A stretch of 11,169 nucleotides of DNA from Clostridia bacterium (GTDB lineage Bacteria > Bacillota_A > Clostridia > Oscillospirales > QAKW01). The stretch covers positions 1 through 11,169 of the forward strand of contig JAFQKO010000021.1 of NCBI GenBank assembly GCA_017396865.1, read 5' to 3'. The notes beneath the pieces are model-generated. The model saw only the letters and a program-made list of their open reading frames with translations. It was not told the DNA's origin and made no database searches. This document shows positions 1 through 5,703 of this stretch, piece by piece. Position 1 is the stretch's first letter, and each line of letters begins with the position of its first letter. The position numbers were made by a program, and so were the translations under genes.

Positions 1-660
1 GACGCCCGTTACCTCGATGGCAACGTTGGCGCCGCCGTTGGTGAGCGCCTTGGCAGTTTCTGCAAAATCGGGCGCATAGGGATCAAGGGCATAGTCGGCG
101 CCCAGTTCCAGCGCCCGCGCCCGCTTTTCGGGAACGGGGTCCACGGCGATGATGGGGGCGGCCCCTGCGCTGCGCAACAGCGGAACGGCGATCTGCCCTA
201 AAATGCCTTGCCCCATCACGATGGCACTTTCGCCCAGCTCCAAGCGGCATTTGCGGATGGCGGCCAGCGGGAAGATGGCAATATGGAAGAGGGCTGCTGT
301 CTCAAAGGAAACGTTATCGGGCAGCAGAAAGACCTTGCTCTGCTGCATATTGATGTAGCGCTGATGCTTGCTCCAGGAAAGGGCGACCCGATCTCCTACC
401 TTCAGGTGGGTAACCCCCTCGCCGACGGCGATCACCGTACCGGCGGAGCTGTAGCCCAACGTACGGGGGAAGATGACTTCTTTATAGGTTTTAGAAACCG
501 AAATGTTGACATCGCCGTTGAGGTTAGCACGCTCGGTGCCGCTGCTGATGGAGGATACGGCGATCTCCACCTGCACCTCGCCTGCGGCGGGGGCGGGGAT
601 CTCTTTTTCTAAAAGCTCGGCAATGCCGGGCGCGGTAAAAACGATTTGTTTGGTAATCAT
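1..660 (-). CDS. medium-chain (MDR) NAD(P)-dependent dehydrogenase, partial, C-terminus beyond left edge
   Basis: This gene reads leftward from ATG at 660 and is open to the window edge, giving 220 residues with no stop. The start is set by an AAGGAGGG ribosome binding site at about 669-677. The N-terminal half is a GroES-like fold: SSGTE at residues 39-43, GYSSAG at 69-74 and VGDRV at 88-92. A Rossmann fold follows, with GQGILG at 150-155 and an acidic residue (D174) at the end of the second strand, which favours NAD(H). The usual zinc-enzyme signatures are missing: no GHE, no CGxCGTD and no four-cysteine structural zinc lobe. It therefore resembles the zinc-free SSGTE/GYSSAG branch of the superfamily, in which BchC-type proteins fall, rather than classical alcohol dehydrogenases. 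Substrate unknown. It is divergent from the AraC gene at 769 and may be its target. The family is clear; the specific function is not. Confidence 0.88.
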   Translation of the reverse strand, partial: MITKQIVFTAPGIAELLEKEIPAPAAGEVQVEIAVSSISSGTERANLNGDVNISVSKTYKEVIFPRTLGYSSAGTVIAVGEGVTHLKVGDRVALSWSKHQRYINMQQSKVFLLPDNVSFETAALFHIAIFPLAAIRKCRLELGESAIVMGQGILGQIAVPLLRSAGAAPIIAVDPVPEKRARALELGADYALDPYAPDFAETAKALTNGGANVAIEVTGV

Positions 661-684
661 GATGAAAACCCTCCTTTTGATTAT

Positions 685-713
685 ATTATAAAATCTTGTC
701 TTTCCGATTTCAA
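685..713 (-). promoter_or_regulatory. sigma-A promoter for the MDR dehydrogenase
   Basis: On the minus strand a -35 TTGAAA (713-708) and a -10 TATAAT (690-685) are separated by exactly 17 bp. The expected start near 678 would leave only about 18 nt of leader, just enough for the ribosome binding site. The element interlocks with the divergent promoter at 696-724. Confidence 0.7.
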
Positions 714-724
714 TATGCTATACT
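696..724 (+). promoter_or_regulatory. extended -10 promoter for AraC regulator 1
   Basis: A -35 TTGTCT (696-701) is followed by a 17-bp spacer and the -10 TATACT (719-724), with an extended TGC directly before it. The expected start is near 731, leaving about 38 nt of leader before ATG 769. It overlaps the oppositely directed promoter at 685-713. Confidence 0.7.
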
Positions 725-768
725 GTAAAAAAGAGGTAAAATTCTATAATTTAGGGGAGTTTTATGTC

Positions 769-1515
769 ATGAATGATGCAGATTTCTTTAACAGCTTTGT
801 GTTTAATGAGTTTTCCTTCGCTCAAAACCGCCGTAATGATAATACCAAAGGCATTACGCGCCATTATATCGGCTATCTTAAGCAAGGGACAGCTGTATTG
901 ATTTCGGAGCGGGAGCGGATCGAATTGGAGGTCGGCGACCTGTTCTATATCCCCAAGGGCTGCCGCTATCATTCGGAATGGAGCGGAGCGGAAGGGGTCT
1001 GCTTCGATTCGCTGGGCTTCGATTATTTTCCCTCCCGCAGGCGGTATCGCCTGCAAAAGCTGCGGCCCGATGAGGGAATGCTGTCCGCGCTGCGGCCGCT
1101 TTCCGCAGATAAGCGGGTGGATACCGCCGCTGTCGGGCGGCTGTATACCCTTTTGGGGCTGATGGAGCCGTTGCTGCAGCCGGAGGAAGCGGCGCATCAG
1201 GAGGCACTAATCGAGCGGGCAATGGCGGTGATGGCAGGCGATCTGCATTTACCGATCCCGCAGGTGGCCGCCGCCTGTAAGGTCAGCGAGGCAACCCTAT
1301 ATAATGCTTTTCGCAAGGGCTTGGGGCAAACGCCAAACGCCATGCGCCGGCAGCTTTTATGCAAAGAAGCCGCGCGGCTTTTAGGCACCACCAACCTTTC
1401 GGTGGAGGCGGTCAGCGACCGTTGCGGCTTCAGCTCTGCCTCCTATTTTCGCAAAATTCTGTTTCGGGTAATGGGAAAAACCCCAACCCAAATCAGAAAG
1501 GAAGCGGAATATTAA
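769..1515 (+). CDS. AraC family transcriptional regulator (cupin + double HTH), regulator 1
   Basis: A 248-residue regulator. The start at 769 is chosen because a GGGGAG site (754-759) precedes it; the in-frame ATG at 646 would lie inside the divergent gene and upstream of the promoter. Residues about 36-71 form a small cupin-like sensor (QGTAVLISERERIELEVGDLFYIPKG), quoted here as QGTAVL...EVGDLFYIPKG. Residues about 160-248 form the AraC-type DNA-binding domain with two helix-turn-helix motifs: QVAAACKVSEATLYNAFRK, then the conserved SVEAVSDRCGFSSASYFRK region with the usual GKTP after it. Length is typical of short cupin-AraC proteins. Placed between the MDR gene (divergent) and the dehydroquinase-like gene (convergent), it probably controls this catabolic module in response to a small ligand. 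Activator or repressor status cannot be read from the sequence. Confidence 0.92.
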   Translation: MNDADFFNSFVFNEFSFAQNRRNDNTKGITRHYIGYLKQGTAVLISERERIELEVGDLFYIPKGCRYHSEWSGAEGVCFDSLGFDYFPSRRRYRLQKLRPDEGMLSALRPLSADKRVDTAAVGRLYTLLGLMEPLLQPEEAAHQEALIERAMAVMAGDLHLPIPQVAAACKVSEATLYNAFRKGLGQTPNAMRRQLLCKEAARLLGTTNLSVEAVSDRCGFSSASYFRKILFRVMGKTPTQIRKEAEY

Positions 1516-2273
1516 AAACTCATCTCGTCCCGAACGGCACGGGCGGTCGAGAGCAGAGGCTGGGCGGCGGTGGAAAAGGCATCGTGCTCATAAACGCAGA
1601 GGATCATGCCGCAGCCGAGCTTCCAGCCCAGTCGCCGATGGATGGTGTTGCAGCTTCCGCCGCTCAAATAGAGATAGGGAACGGAAAGCTTTTCCTTCAA
1701 AAGCAGATTGATCCGCAGATTTTCGATCTCCTGCTCGGGGGTATCGGCGGCGGTAACGATCTTAACGACGTCGGCACCGCGGCGCTGCTGCTCCAAGGCG
1801 ATCTCCAAGACCCGCTCGGCGGGGGTGAATTTCAAAACGTGGGAGGACATCAACACCTCTGCACCCCGTTGGTGGAGCTGCTCGATCAGCTCCATCTGCT
1901 TTTGGATGGCGGCGGGGTCGGTGGCCAGCTCATCGGGTTGGCGGTCGAAATAATCGCCCATCATGTCGCAGAGGGTGGCGCCGTTTTCGGCCAGCGTCAG
2001 GAGGCCTTCGGCGAGCTGTTCGTCGGTCTTGCCCTCGTTGAAGCGGCTGCGGTAGTTGGTTACGTAAACGGGCCGTTTCATCTCTTTAAAGAGCCGCTGA
2101 TAGACCTCGGGGGTGTGATACTCCGATTTCAAGGATTCCACCTGCAGACCGTAGGCTTCGGCACCCGAAAAGTTGGCATTGCGGATGCGGCCGATGGCGG
2201 TCTCGGGGTCGTGGCATTGGAGCATCACCGTCAAAAGGGCTTTATCTTGATTTAAAAAGGTATGTTTGTTCAT
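1512..2273 (-). CDS. type I 3-dehydroquinate dehydratase-like Schiff-base lyase (divergent AroD family)
   Basis: A 253-residue TIM-barrel-type protein whose length matches type I dehydroquinases (about 250). Family features by eye: NYRSRFNEGKT at 73-83 (R75, matching Arg82 of enteric AroD), SSHVLKF at 143-149 (H145, the catalytic His143 equivalent), GADVVKI at 166-172 (K171, the Schiff-base Lys170 equivalent), IHRRLG at 211-216 (Arg213 equivalent) and a distal S234/Q238 pair. However, the N-terminal ExR motif that contacts substrate appears as GLQ (42-44), and the acidic residue matching Glu86 appears as Met105. A covalent-imine dehydratase or lyase is therefore likely, but the substrate may not be dehydroquinate. 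Its ATG overlaps the TAA of the upstream SDR by one base, giving translational coupling; GGGGAG lies upstream. Its stop interlocks with that of the convergent AraC gene. Confidence 0.8.
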   Translation of the reverse strand: MNKHTFLNQDKALLTVMLQCHDPETAIGRIRNANFSGAEAYGLQVESLKSEYHTPEVYQRLFKEMKRPVYVTNYRSRFNEGKTDEQLAEGLLTLAENGATLCDMMGDYFDRQPDELATDPAAIQKQMELIEQLHQRGAEVLMSSHVLKFTPAERVLEIALEQQRRGADVVKIVTAADTPEQEIENLRINLLLKEKLSVPYLYLSGGSCNTIHRRLGWKLGCGMILCVYEHDAFSTAAQPLLSTARAVRDEMSF

Positions 2274-3034
2274 TAGGCTCTCCCCATGGCGTTGCGCCCG
2301 CCGTCAATCATAATATTTTCACCGTTGATAAATTGTCCCTGATCCGAGGCGAGGAACAGAACCAGATCGATGATCTCCTGCGGCTCTGCTGCACGCCCTA
2401 AAAGGGTTTTCATGGTGGCCATGTCGGGTCGGGTTAAAACGGGGCCGGGGGAAACGCAAACGCTGCGGATGCCGTATTTGGAACCGTATTGAGCGATCGA
2501 CTTGGTCAGGCCAAACATCAGGCCGCACTTAGCGGTGGGATAATCCATGCCGTAGTTGCTTCCCTCCATGCCGGTGATGGAACCGACGTTGATGATCAGG
2601 CCGCTTTTTTGCTCCCGCATCTGCTTGAGGGCAGCGTGGGCAAAATAGAAGGGGCCTTTGAGGTTTACATCCAAGCCCCAGTCGAAAACTTCGATGGGAA
2701 CGTCGGGAAACTCGGGATATTTTACACGGTCTACGTTCAGCATACGCGGGGAATAACCGCCTGCGAAATTAGCAACCACGTCGATGCGGCCGAAGGCCTC
2801 AACCGCTTTGTCGCATGCGGCGCAGACCTGCGCGTAGTCCCGCACGTCGCAAACAACGCCGATGGCGCGGCCGCCGTCTTTTGCGTTGATGGCGGCAACC
2901 TTTTCATTTAATGCTGCTTCGTTGACGTCGCAAAGAACAACGTTTCCGCCCTCGGCGGCAAAGCATTCAACGAAAAGCAGGCCCATGCCCGAGGCGGCGC
3001 CGGTGGAAATGGCAACTTGGTTTTGAAATCTCAT
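2273..3034 (-). CDS. SDR family NAD(P)-dependent oxidoreductase (SDR-B)
   Basis: A 253-residue classical short-chain dehydrogenase/reductase. The nucleotide-binding TGAASGMG is at 11-18, and D36 after the second strand favours NAD(H). NFAGG at 89-93 replaces the usual NNAG. The catalytic tetrad reads N124, S152, Y165 and K169 (YPTAK). SPGPV after strand six and the terminal NGENIMIDGG are typical. An insert at about 96-117 (rich in Pro and acidic residues) between NFAGG and the tetrad Asn is longer than in SDR-A and may shape the substrate pocket. AAAGGAGA precedes the ATG. It lies 14 nt after SDR-A and overlaps the next gene by one base, so it is the middle gene of a three-gene operon. It probably interconverts an alcohol and a ketone on the pathway substrate; specificity unknown. 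Confidence 0.93.
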   Translation of the reverse strand: MRFQNQVAISTGAASGMGLLFVECFAAEGGNVVLCDVNEAALNEKVAAINAKDGGRAIGVVCDVRDYAQVCAACDKAVEAFGRIDVVANFAGGYSPRMLNVDRVKYPEFPDVPIEVFDWGLDVNLKGPFYFAHAALKQMREQKSGLIINVGSITGMEGSNYGMDYPTAKCGLMFGLTKSIAQYGSKYGIRSVCVSPGPVLTRPDMATMKTLLGRAAEPQEIIDLVLFLASDQGQFINGENIMIDGGRNAMGRA

Positions 3035-3048
3035 TTTTTCAGTCTCCT

Positions 3049-3771
3049 TTAATTCTTTTTTCTGCAGCCGTCGATCCGATAATCCTGGCCGGAAATGTAG
3101 GCCGCCTTATCGCTTGCCAAAAAGCAGATGAGGTAGGCAAATTCTTCCAATTCGCCTCTGCGGTTCATGTAGCAAAGATCGGTCTCAACGCCTGCGCCCT
3201 CATTGCGCACACTGCCGGGTACCACGTTGTTGACGGTGATCCCCTGCTCGGCGACCTCCTTGGCGAGCGCCTTGGTAAAGGCGCTGACGGCGCCCTTGGT
3301 CATGGAATAGTCGGCCATGTTTTTGTTGCCGTAGTAGCCTGCCACCGAGCCGATGTTGATGATGCGTCCGTAGCGGTGCTCGATCATGCTCGGCAACGCC
3401 GCGTGGGTGCAATACATCAAGCCCAAAATGTTCACTCCGATCCGCTTTTTCCAGATCGTGCTCTCGGTCTCAACAAAGGGAGCCGAGCCTCTCCAAAGGC
3501 CTGCGTTGTTGACCAGAATATCGATCCTTTGATGCTTTTCAAGGATATCCTGCATCATGGCGCGCACGCATTCCTCGTCGGAAACGTCGCATTGGTACGC
3601 AAAGGCGGTAAATCCGAGTGATTGAATTTCGTCGGCAACCGCCTGCAGAGCAGGGTAGTCGATGTCTGCCATGCAAACGATTGCCCCCTGCTTGGCAAAT
3701 TCAAGGGCAGTGGCCTTTCCGATGCCGACCGATGCGCCGGTGACAACGACAACTTTATTTATGAATTCCAT
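3049..3771 (-). CDS. SDR family NAD(P)-dependent oxidoreductase (SDR-A), first gene of operon
   Basis: A 240-residue classical SDR with every hallmark: TGASVGIG at 11-18, D36 (NAD(H) preference), NNAG at 88-91, and the tetrad N114, S142, Y155, K159 (YSMTK), then VPGSV at about 185. The C-terminus ends in SGQDYRIDGCRKK rather than the usual VDGG, with a Cys at the second Gly. The start is fixed by AAGGAGGG about 8 nt upstream. It resembles FabG-type 3-oxoacyl reductases in motifs, but the setting (a second SDR, a Schiff-base lyase, AraC regulators, no fatty-acid genes) argues for a catabolic polyol or hydroxy-acid dehydrogenase. Expression probably starts at the promoter at 3798-3826, close to the divergent AraC regulator 2. 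Confidence 0.93.
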   Translation of the reverse strand: MEFINKVVVVTGASVGIGKATALEFAKQGAIVCMADIDYPALQAVADEIQSLGFTAFAYQCDVSDEECVRAMMQDILEKHQRIDILVNNAGLWRGSAPFVETESTIWKKRIGVNILGLMYCTHAALPSMIEHRYGRIINIGSVAGYYGNKNMADYSMTKGAVSAFTKALAKEVAEQGITVNNVVPGSVRNEGAGVETDLCYMNRRGELEEFAYLICFLASDKAAYISGQDYRIDGCRKKN

Positions 3772-3797
3772 AAGAGTAACCCTCCTTTATTGCCCTC

Positions 3798-3826
3798 ATT
3801 TTAGCACGCTTCGGGGCGGGATACAA
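3798..3826 (-). promoter_or_regulatory. extended -10 promoter for the SDR-SDR-lyase operon
   Basis: On the minus strand TTGTAT (3826-3821) and TAAAAT (3803-3798) are 17 bp apart, with an extended TGC before the -10. The -35 is weak (3 of 6 consensus bases), which would fit an activator-dependent promoter, possibly served by one of the flanking AraC proteins. The leader would be about 20 nt. Confidence 0.55.
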
Positions 3827-3868
3827 TGAAAAAAACGATCATACTTTAACATTTTCGAAACAAAATTA

Positions 3869-3900
3869 GCAAAATAGATTGATTTTTATTTGCAAAATCG
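3869..3900 (+). repeat. direct repeat GCAAAATnG, candidate AraC operator
   Basis: GCAAAATAG (3869-3877) and GCAAAATCG (3892-3900) match at 8 of 9 bases and lie 23 bp apart, about two helical turns. The first abuts the -35 and the second lies in the spacer of the promoter at 3879-3907. Such tandem half-sites are the usual layout for AraC-family binding. The region is AT-rich, so chance is possible. Confidence 0.35.
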
Positions 3901-3907
3901 GTAAAAT
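3879..3907 (+). promoter_or_regulatory. promoter for the AraC2 / NTPase / NimA-like operon
   Basis: TTGATT (3879-3884) and TAAAAT (3902-3907) are separated by 17 bp. The expected start near 3914 falls just before the AAAGGAGGG ribosome binding site (about 3915-3923), so the leader is very short. Confidence 0.55.
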
Positions 3908-3929
3908 GATAGAAAAAGGAGGGTATGAG

Positions 3930-4679
3930 ATGTTTGAAAACGTAATTCTGACCAAGGTCAGTCAGGTAACCAAATCCGTTTCCGTTAAGGGCAAGGATAC
4001 CACCGTTAGCAATCGCCGTTTTTTTGGGCTCTCCTTTTGCATAGAGGGGCAGATTACCTACATCCATAAAGGAAAGGAATACGTCTCCAATCCGCAAACT
4101 GCCATCCTGCTGCCTAAAGGGCAGACCTACCAACTGCGGCGGGATCAGGACGGTCTCTTTCCCGTTATCAATTTTGAATGCGAGGGCTTGGAGGTCGATA
4201 CCCATCAGGTGATCCCCATCGGCGATGCCGCGCCCTACCTGCGGGAGTTTGAGCAAATGGAATCTCTTTCCCTGCTGGAAAGCAACCGCCTGCGGGTGAT
4301 GGCAATGTTTTATCAAATGCTTTATCGGTTGGATATTGAGGCCATTGCATCCCCGTTGCAGCCTGCCCTGCAGTATATTGAACGGCATTATGCCGAGGCC
4401 GATTTAAGCATTGCCGAATTGGCGGAGCAGTGCCGTATCAGCGAGGTTTATTTCCGCAGGCTGTTCGGCAAGCGGTATGGGCAAAGCCCCAAGCAGTTTT
4501 TAACCGAATTGCGGATCAACCGTGCACGGCAGCTTCTTGCGGGCGGCGGGCTGAAGATCGCCGCCGTGGCGGAGCAATGCGGCTACGCGGGCCCCTATCA
4601 TTTCTGCCGCGCCTTTAAGGCGCAAACGGGGCAAACCCCAACGGAATATATGATGCAAAACAGAAGGTTTGAACTATGA
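3930..4679 (+). CDS. AraC family transcriptional regulator (cupin + double HTH), regulator 2
   Basis: A 249-residue regulator starting at 3930, six bases after AAAGGAGGG; the longer in-frame start at 3879 coincides with the -35 box and is not used. An N-terminal cupin-like sensor (residues about 30-65, FCIEGQITYIHKGKEY then ILLPKGQTYQL) is followed by a linker and the AraC DNA-binding domain at about 146-249. HTH1 is SIAELAEQCRISEVYFRRLF and HTH2 is KIAAVAEQCGYAGPYHFCRAF, with the conserved GQTPTEY after it. It is divergent from the SDR operon and first gene of a plus-strand operon, overlapping the NTPase gene by four bases (ATGA). Likely roles are control of the SDR operon and autoregulation through the direct repeat at 3869-3900; both are inference from position. 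Confidence 0.92.
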   Translation: MFENVILTKVSQVTKSVSVKGKDTTVSNRRFFGLSFCIEGQITYIHKGKEYVSNPQTAILLPKGQTYQLRRDQDGLFPVINFECEGLEVDTHQVIPIGDAAPYLREFEQMESLSLLESNRLRVMAMFYQMLYRLDIEAIASPLQPALQYIERHYAEADLSIAELAEQCRISEVYFRRLFGKRYGQSPKQFLTELRINRARQLLAGGGLKIAAVAEQCGYAGPYHFCRAFKAQTGQTPTEYMMQNRRFEL

Positions 4680-5164
4680 TGAAACGAATTATGGTGATCG
4701 GCTGCTCGGGGGCGGGAAAAAGCACCTTCTCCCGTGCGCTGCAAAAGAAAACAGGGCTGCCCCTTTATCATCTGGATCTCATTTGGCATAAGCCCGATAA
4801 AACGACGATCTCAAGGGAGGAATTTGATGCTGCCCTTGCGGAAATTGTCGAGCGGGAGGAATGGATCCTCGACGGCAACTACGGCCGTACGCTTGAGGTG
4901 CGAATGCAAAAATGCGATACGGTGATCTTTCTGGATCTCCCCCTCGAAACCTGCCTTCAAGGCATTGAGGGGCGGATCGGCAAGGAGCGCCCCGACCTGC
5001 CTTGGCAGGAAACGGAATTAGATCCCGAATTTCGGGCTTGGGTAGAGGACTTTCCCAACCGCTCCCTGCCCAAGATCCAAGCGCTTTTGGAGCAGTATCG
5101 GGAGAAGAATATCGTGATCTTAAAAAGTCGTGCGGCGATGGATCGATATTTGGAAGAGGTGTAA
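4676..5164 (+). CDS. P-loop NTPase, adenylate-kinase / FlaR (DNA topology modulation)-like
   Basis: A 162-residue small nucleotide-binding protein. Walker A GCSGAGKST is at 9-17, and LYHLDLIWHKPDK at about 30-42 is the distinctive motif of the FlaR/adenylate-kinase-like family. WILDGNYGRTLEVR (about 62-75) and VIFLDLPLETCLQG (about 83-96, a Walker B-like strand) complete the pattern. Family members are about 160-180 residues and are annotated as topology modulation proteins, a name from old genetics; the biochemical activity is probably small-molecule or nucleotide phosphotransfer and is not established. The ATG at 4676 overlaps the AraC2 stop (ATGA), with AGAAGG eight bases upstream; an alternative ATG at 4679 would remove one Met. 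The NimA-like gene begins 4 nt after its stop, so all three genes are one transcript. Confidence 0.85.
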   Translation: MMKRIMVIGCSGAGKSTFSRALQKKTGLPLYHLDLIWHKPDKTTISREEFDAALAEIVEREEWILDGNYGRTLEVRMQKCDTVIFLDLPLETCLQGIEGRIGKERPDLPWQETELDPEFRAWVEDFPNRSLPKIQALLEQYREKNIVILKSRAAMDRYLEEV

Positions 5165-5168
5165 AAAA

Positions 5169-5645
5169 ATGTTTCGAGAATTGGCAAGAAAAAAGCAGCA
5201 GTTATCCGATGCGGAATGCATCGGGATTTTGAAAAAGGAAAAGCGTGGCGTGCTTTCGGTGCTGGGCGATGAGGGCTATCCCTACGGGATGCCGATGAAC
5301 CATTATTATAATGAAGCCGATGGACGCATCTATTTCCATTGCGGCAAGCGCGGCCACCGCACCGATTCCCTGCGAAATTGCGATAAGGTATCCTTCTGCG
5401 TATACGACGAGGGCTACCGCAAGGCGGGGGAGTGGGCGCTGAATATTAAGAGCGTCATCGTCTTCGGGCGGATGGAGATCGTGGACGACCTTGAGCGGGT
5501 GCGGGAAATTTCCGCCCTGCTCTGCCGCAAGTTCACGGCAGATGAATCCTATATTCAAGGGGAGATCGAGCGGTTTGCCGCCAACACCGATCTGCTGGTG
5601 CTCACCCCCGAGCAGATCTGCGGCAAAGCGGTTAATGAATCGTAA
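5169..5645 (+). CDS. pyridoxamine 5'-phosphate oxidase-fold, NimA-like flavin/heme-binding protein
   Basis: A 158-residue split-barrel protein. The start at 5169 follows AGAGG in the end of the preceding gene; the longer frame from 5130 lies inside that gene. Diagnostic stretches are GVLSVLGDEGYPYGMPMNH (about 27-45), IYFHCGKRGHRTDSL (54-68) and VSFCVYDEG. This combination is typical of the Nim/PNPOx-like family, including nitroimidazole-resistance proteins and many uncharacterised anaerobe proteins. H57 and H63 lie in the region that holds the conserved cofactor-contacting His of Nim proteins. Flavin binding is likely; nitroreductase activity and drug resistance cannot be concluded from sequence. 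It is last in the operon, followed by the hairpin terminator at 5655-5689. Confidence 0.87.
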   Translation: MFRELARKKQQLSDAECIGILKKEKRGVLSVLGDEGYPYGMPMNHYYNEADGRIYFHCGKRGHRTDSLRNCDKVSFCVYDEGYRKAGEWALNIKSVIVFGRMEIVDDLERVREISALLCRKFTADESYIQGEIERFAANTDLLVLTPEQICGKAVNES

Positions 5646-5654
5646 AAAACGGAA

Positions 5655-5689
5655 CCGCCCCAATTTGTGCAGCATACAAATTGGGGCGG
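5655..5689. terminator. bidirectional rho-independent terminator
   Basis: A perfect 14-bp stem (5655-5668 with 5676-5689, CCGCCCCAATTTGT) closes a 7-nt loop. Rightward it is followed by a T-rich run (5691-5699); leftward it is followed by six Ts after four bases. It separates the convergent NimA-like and AI-2E genes and can serve both. Confidence 0.9.
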
Positions 5690-5703
5690 CTTATTTTTTA
5701 AGG

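Noticed and set aside
745..750. Second TATAAT upstream of AraC regulator 1
   Set aside because: No -35-like hexamer at 16-18 bp, and the implied start would fall at the ribosome binding site; the promoter at 696-724 is better.
1359..2255. 298-residue plus-strand open frame
   Set aside because: Antisense to the dehydroquinase-like gene and overlapping the end of AraC regulator 1; Gly/Leu-rich composition typical of antisense frames in GC-rich genes; no ribosome binding site; the minus-strand frame has recognisable active-site motifs.
3853..3860. Palindrome TTTCGAAA as operator
   Set aside because: Only eight bases, in AT-rich DNA, and not centred on either promoter; too likely by chance.
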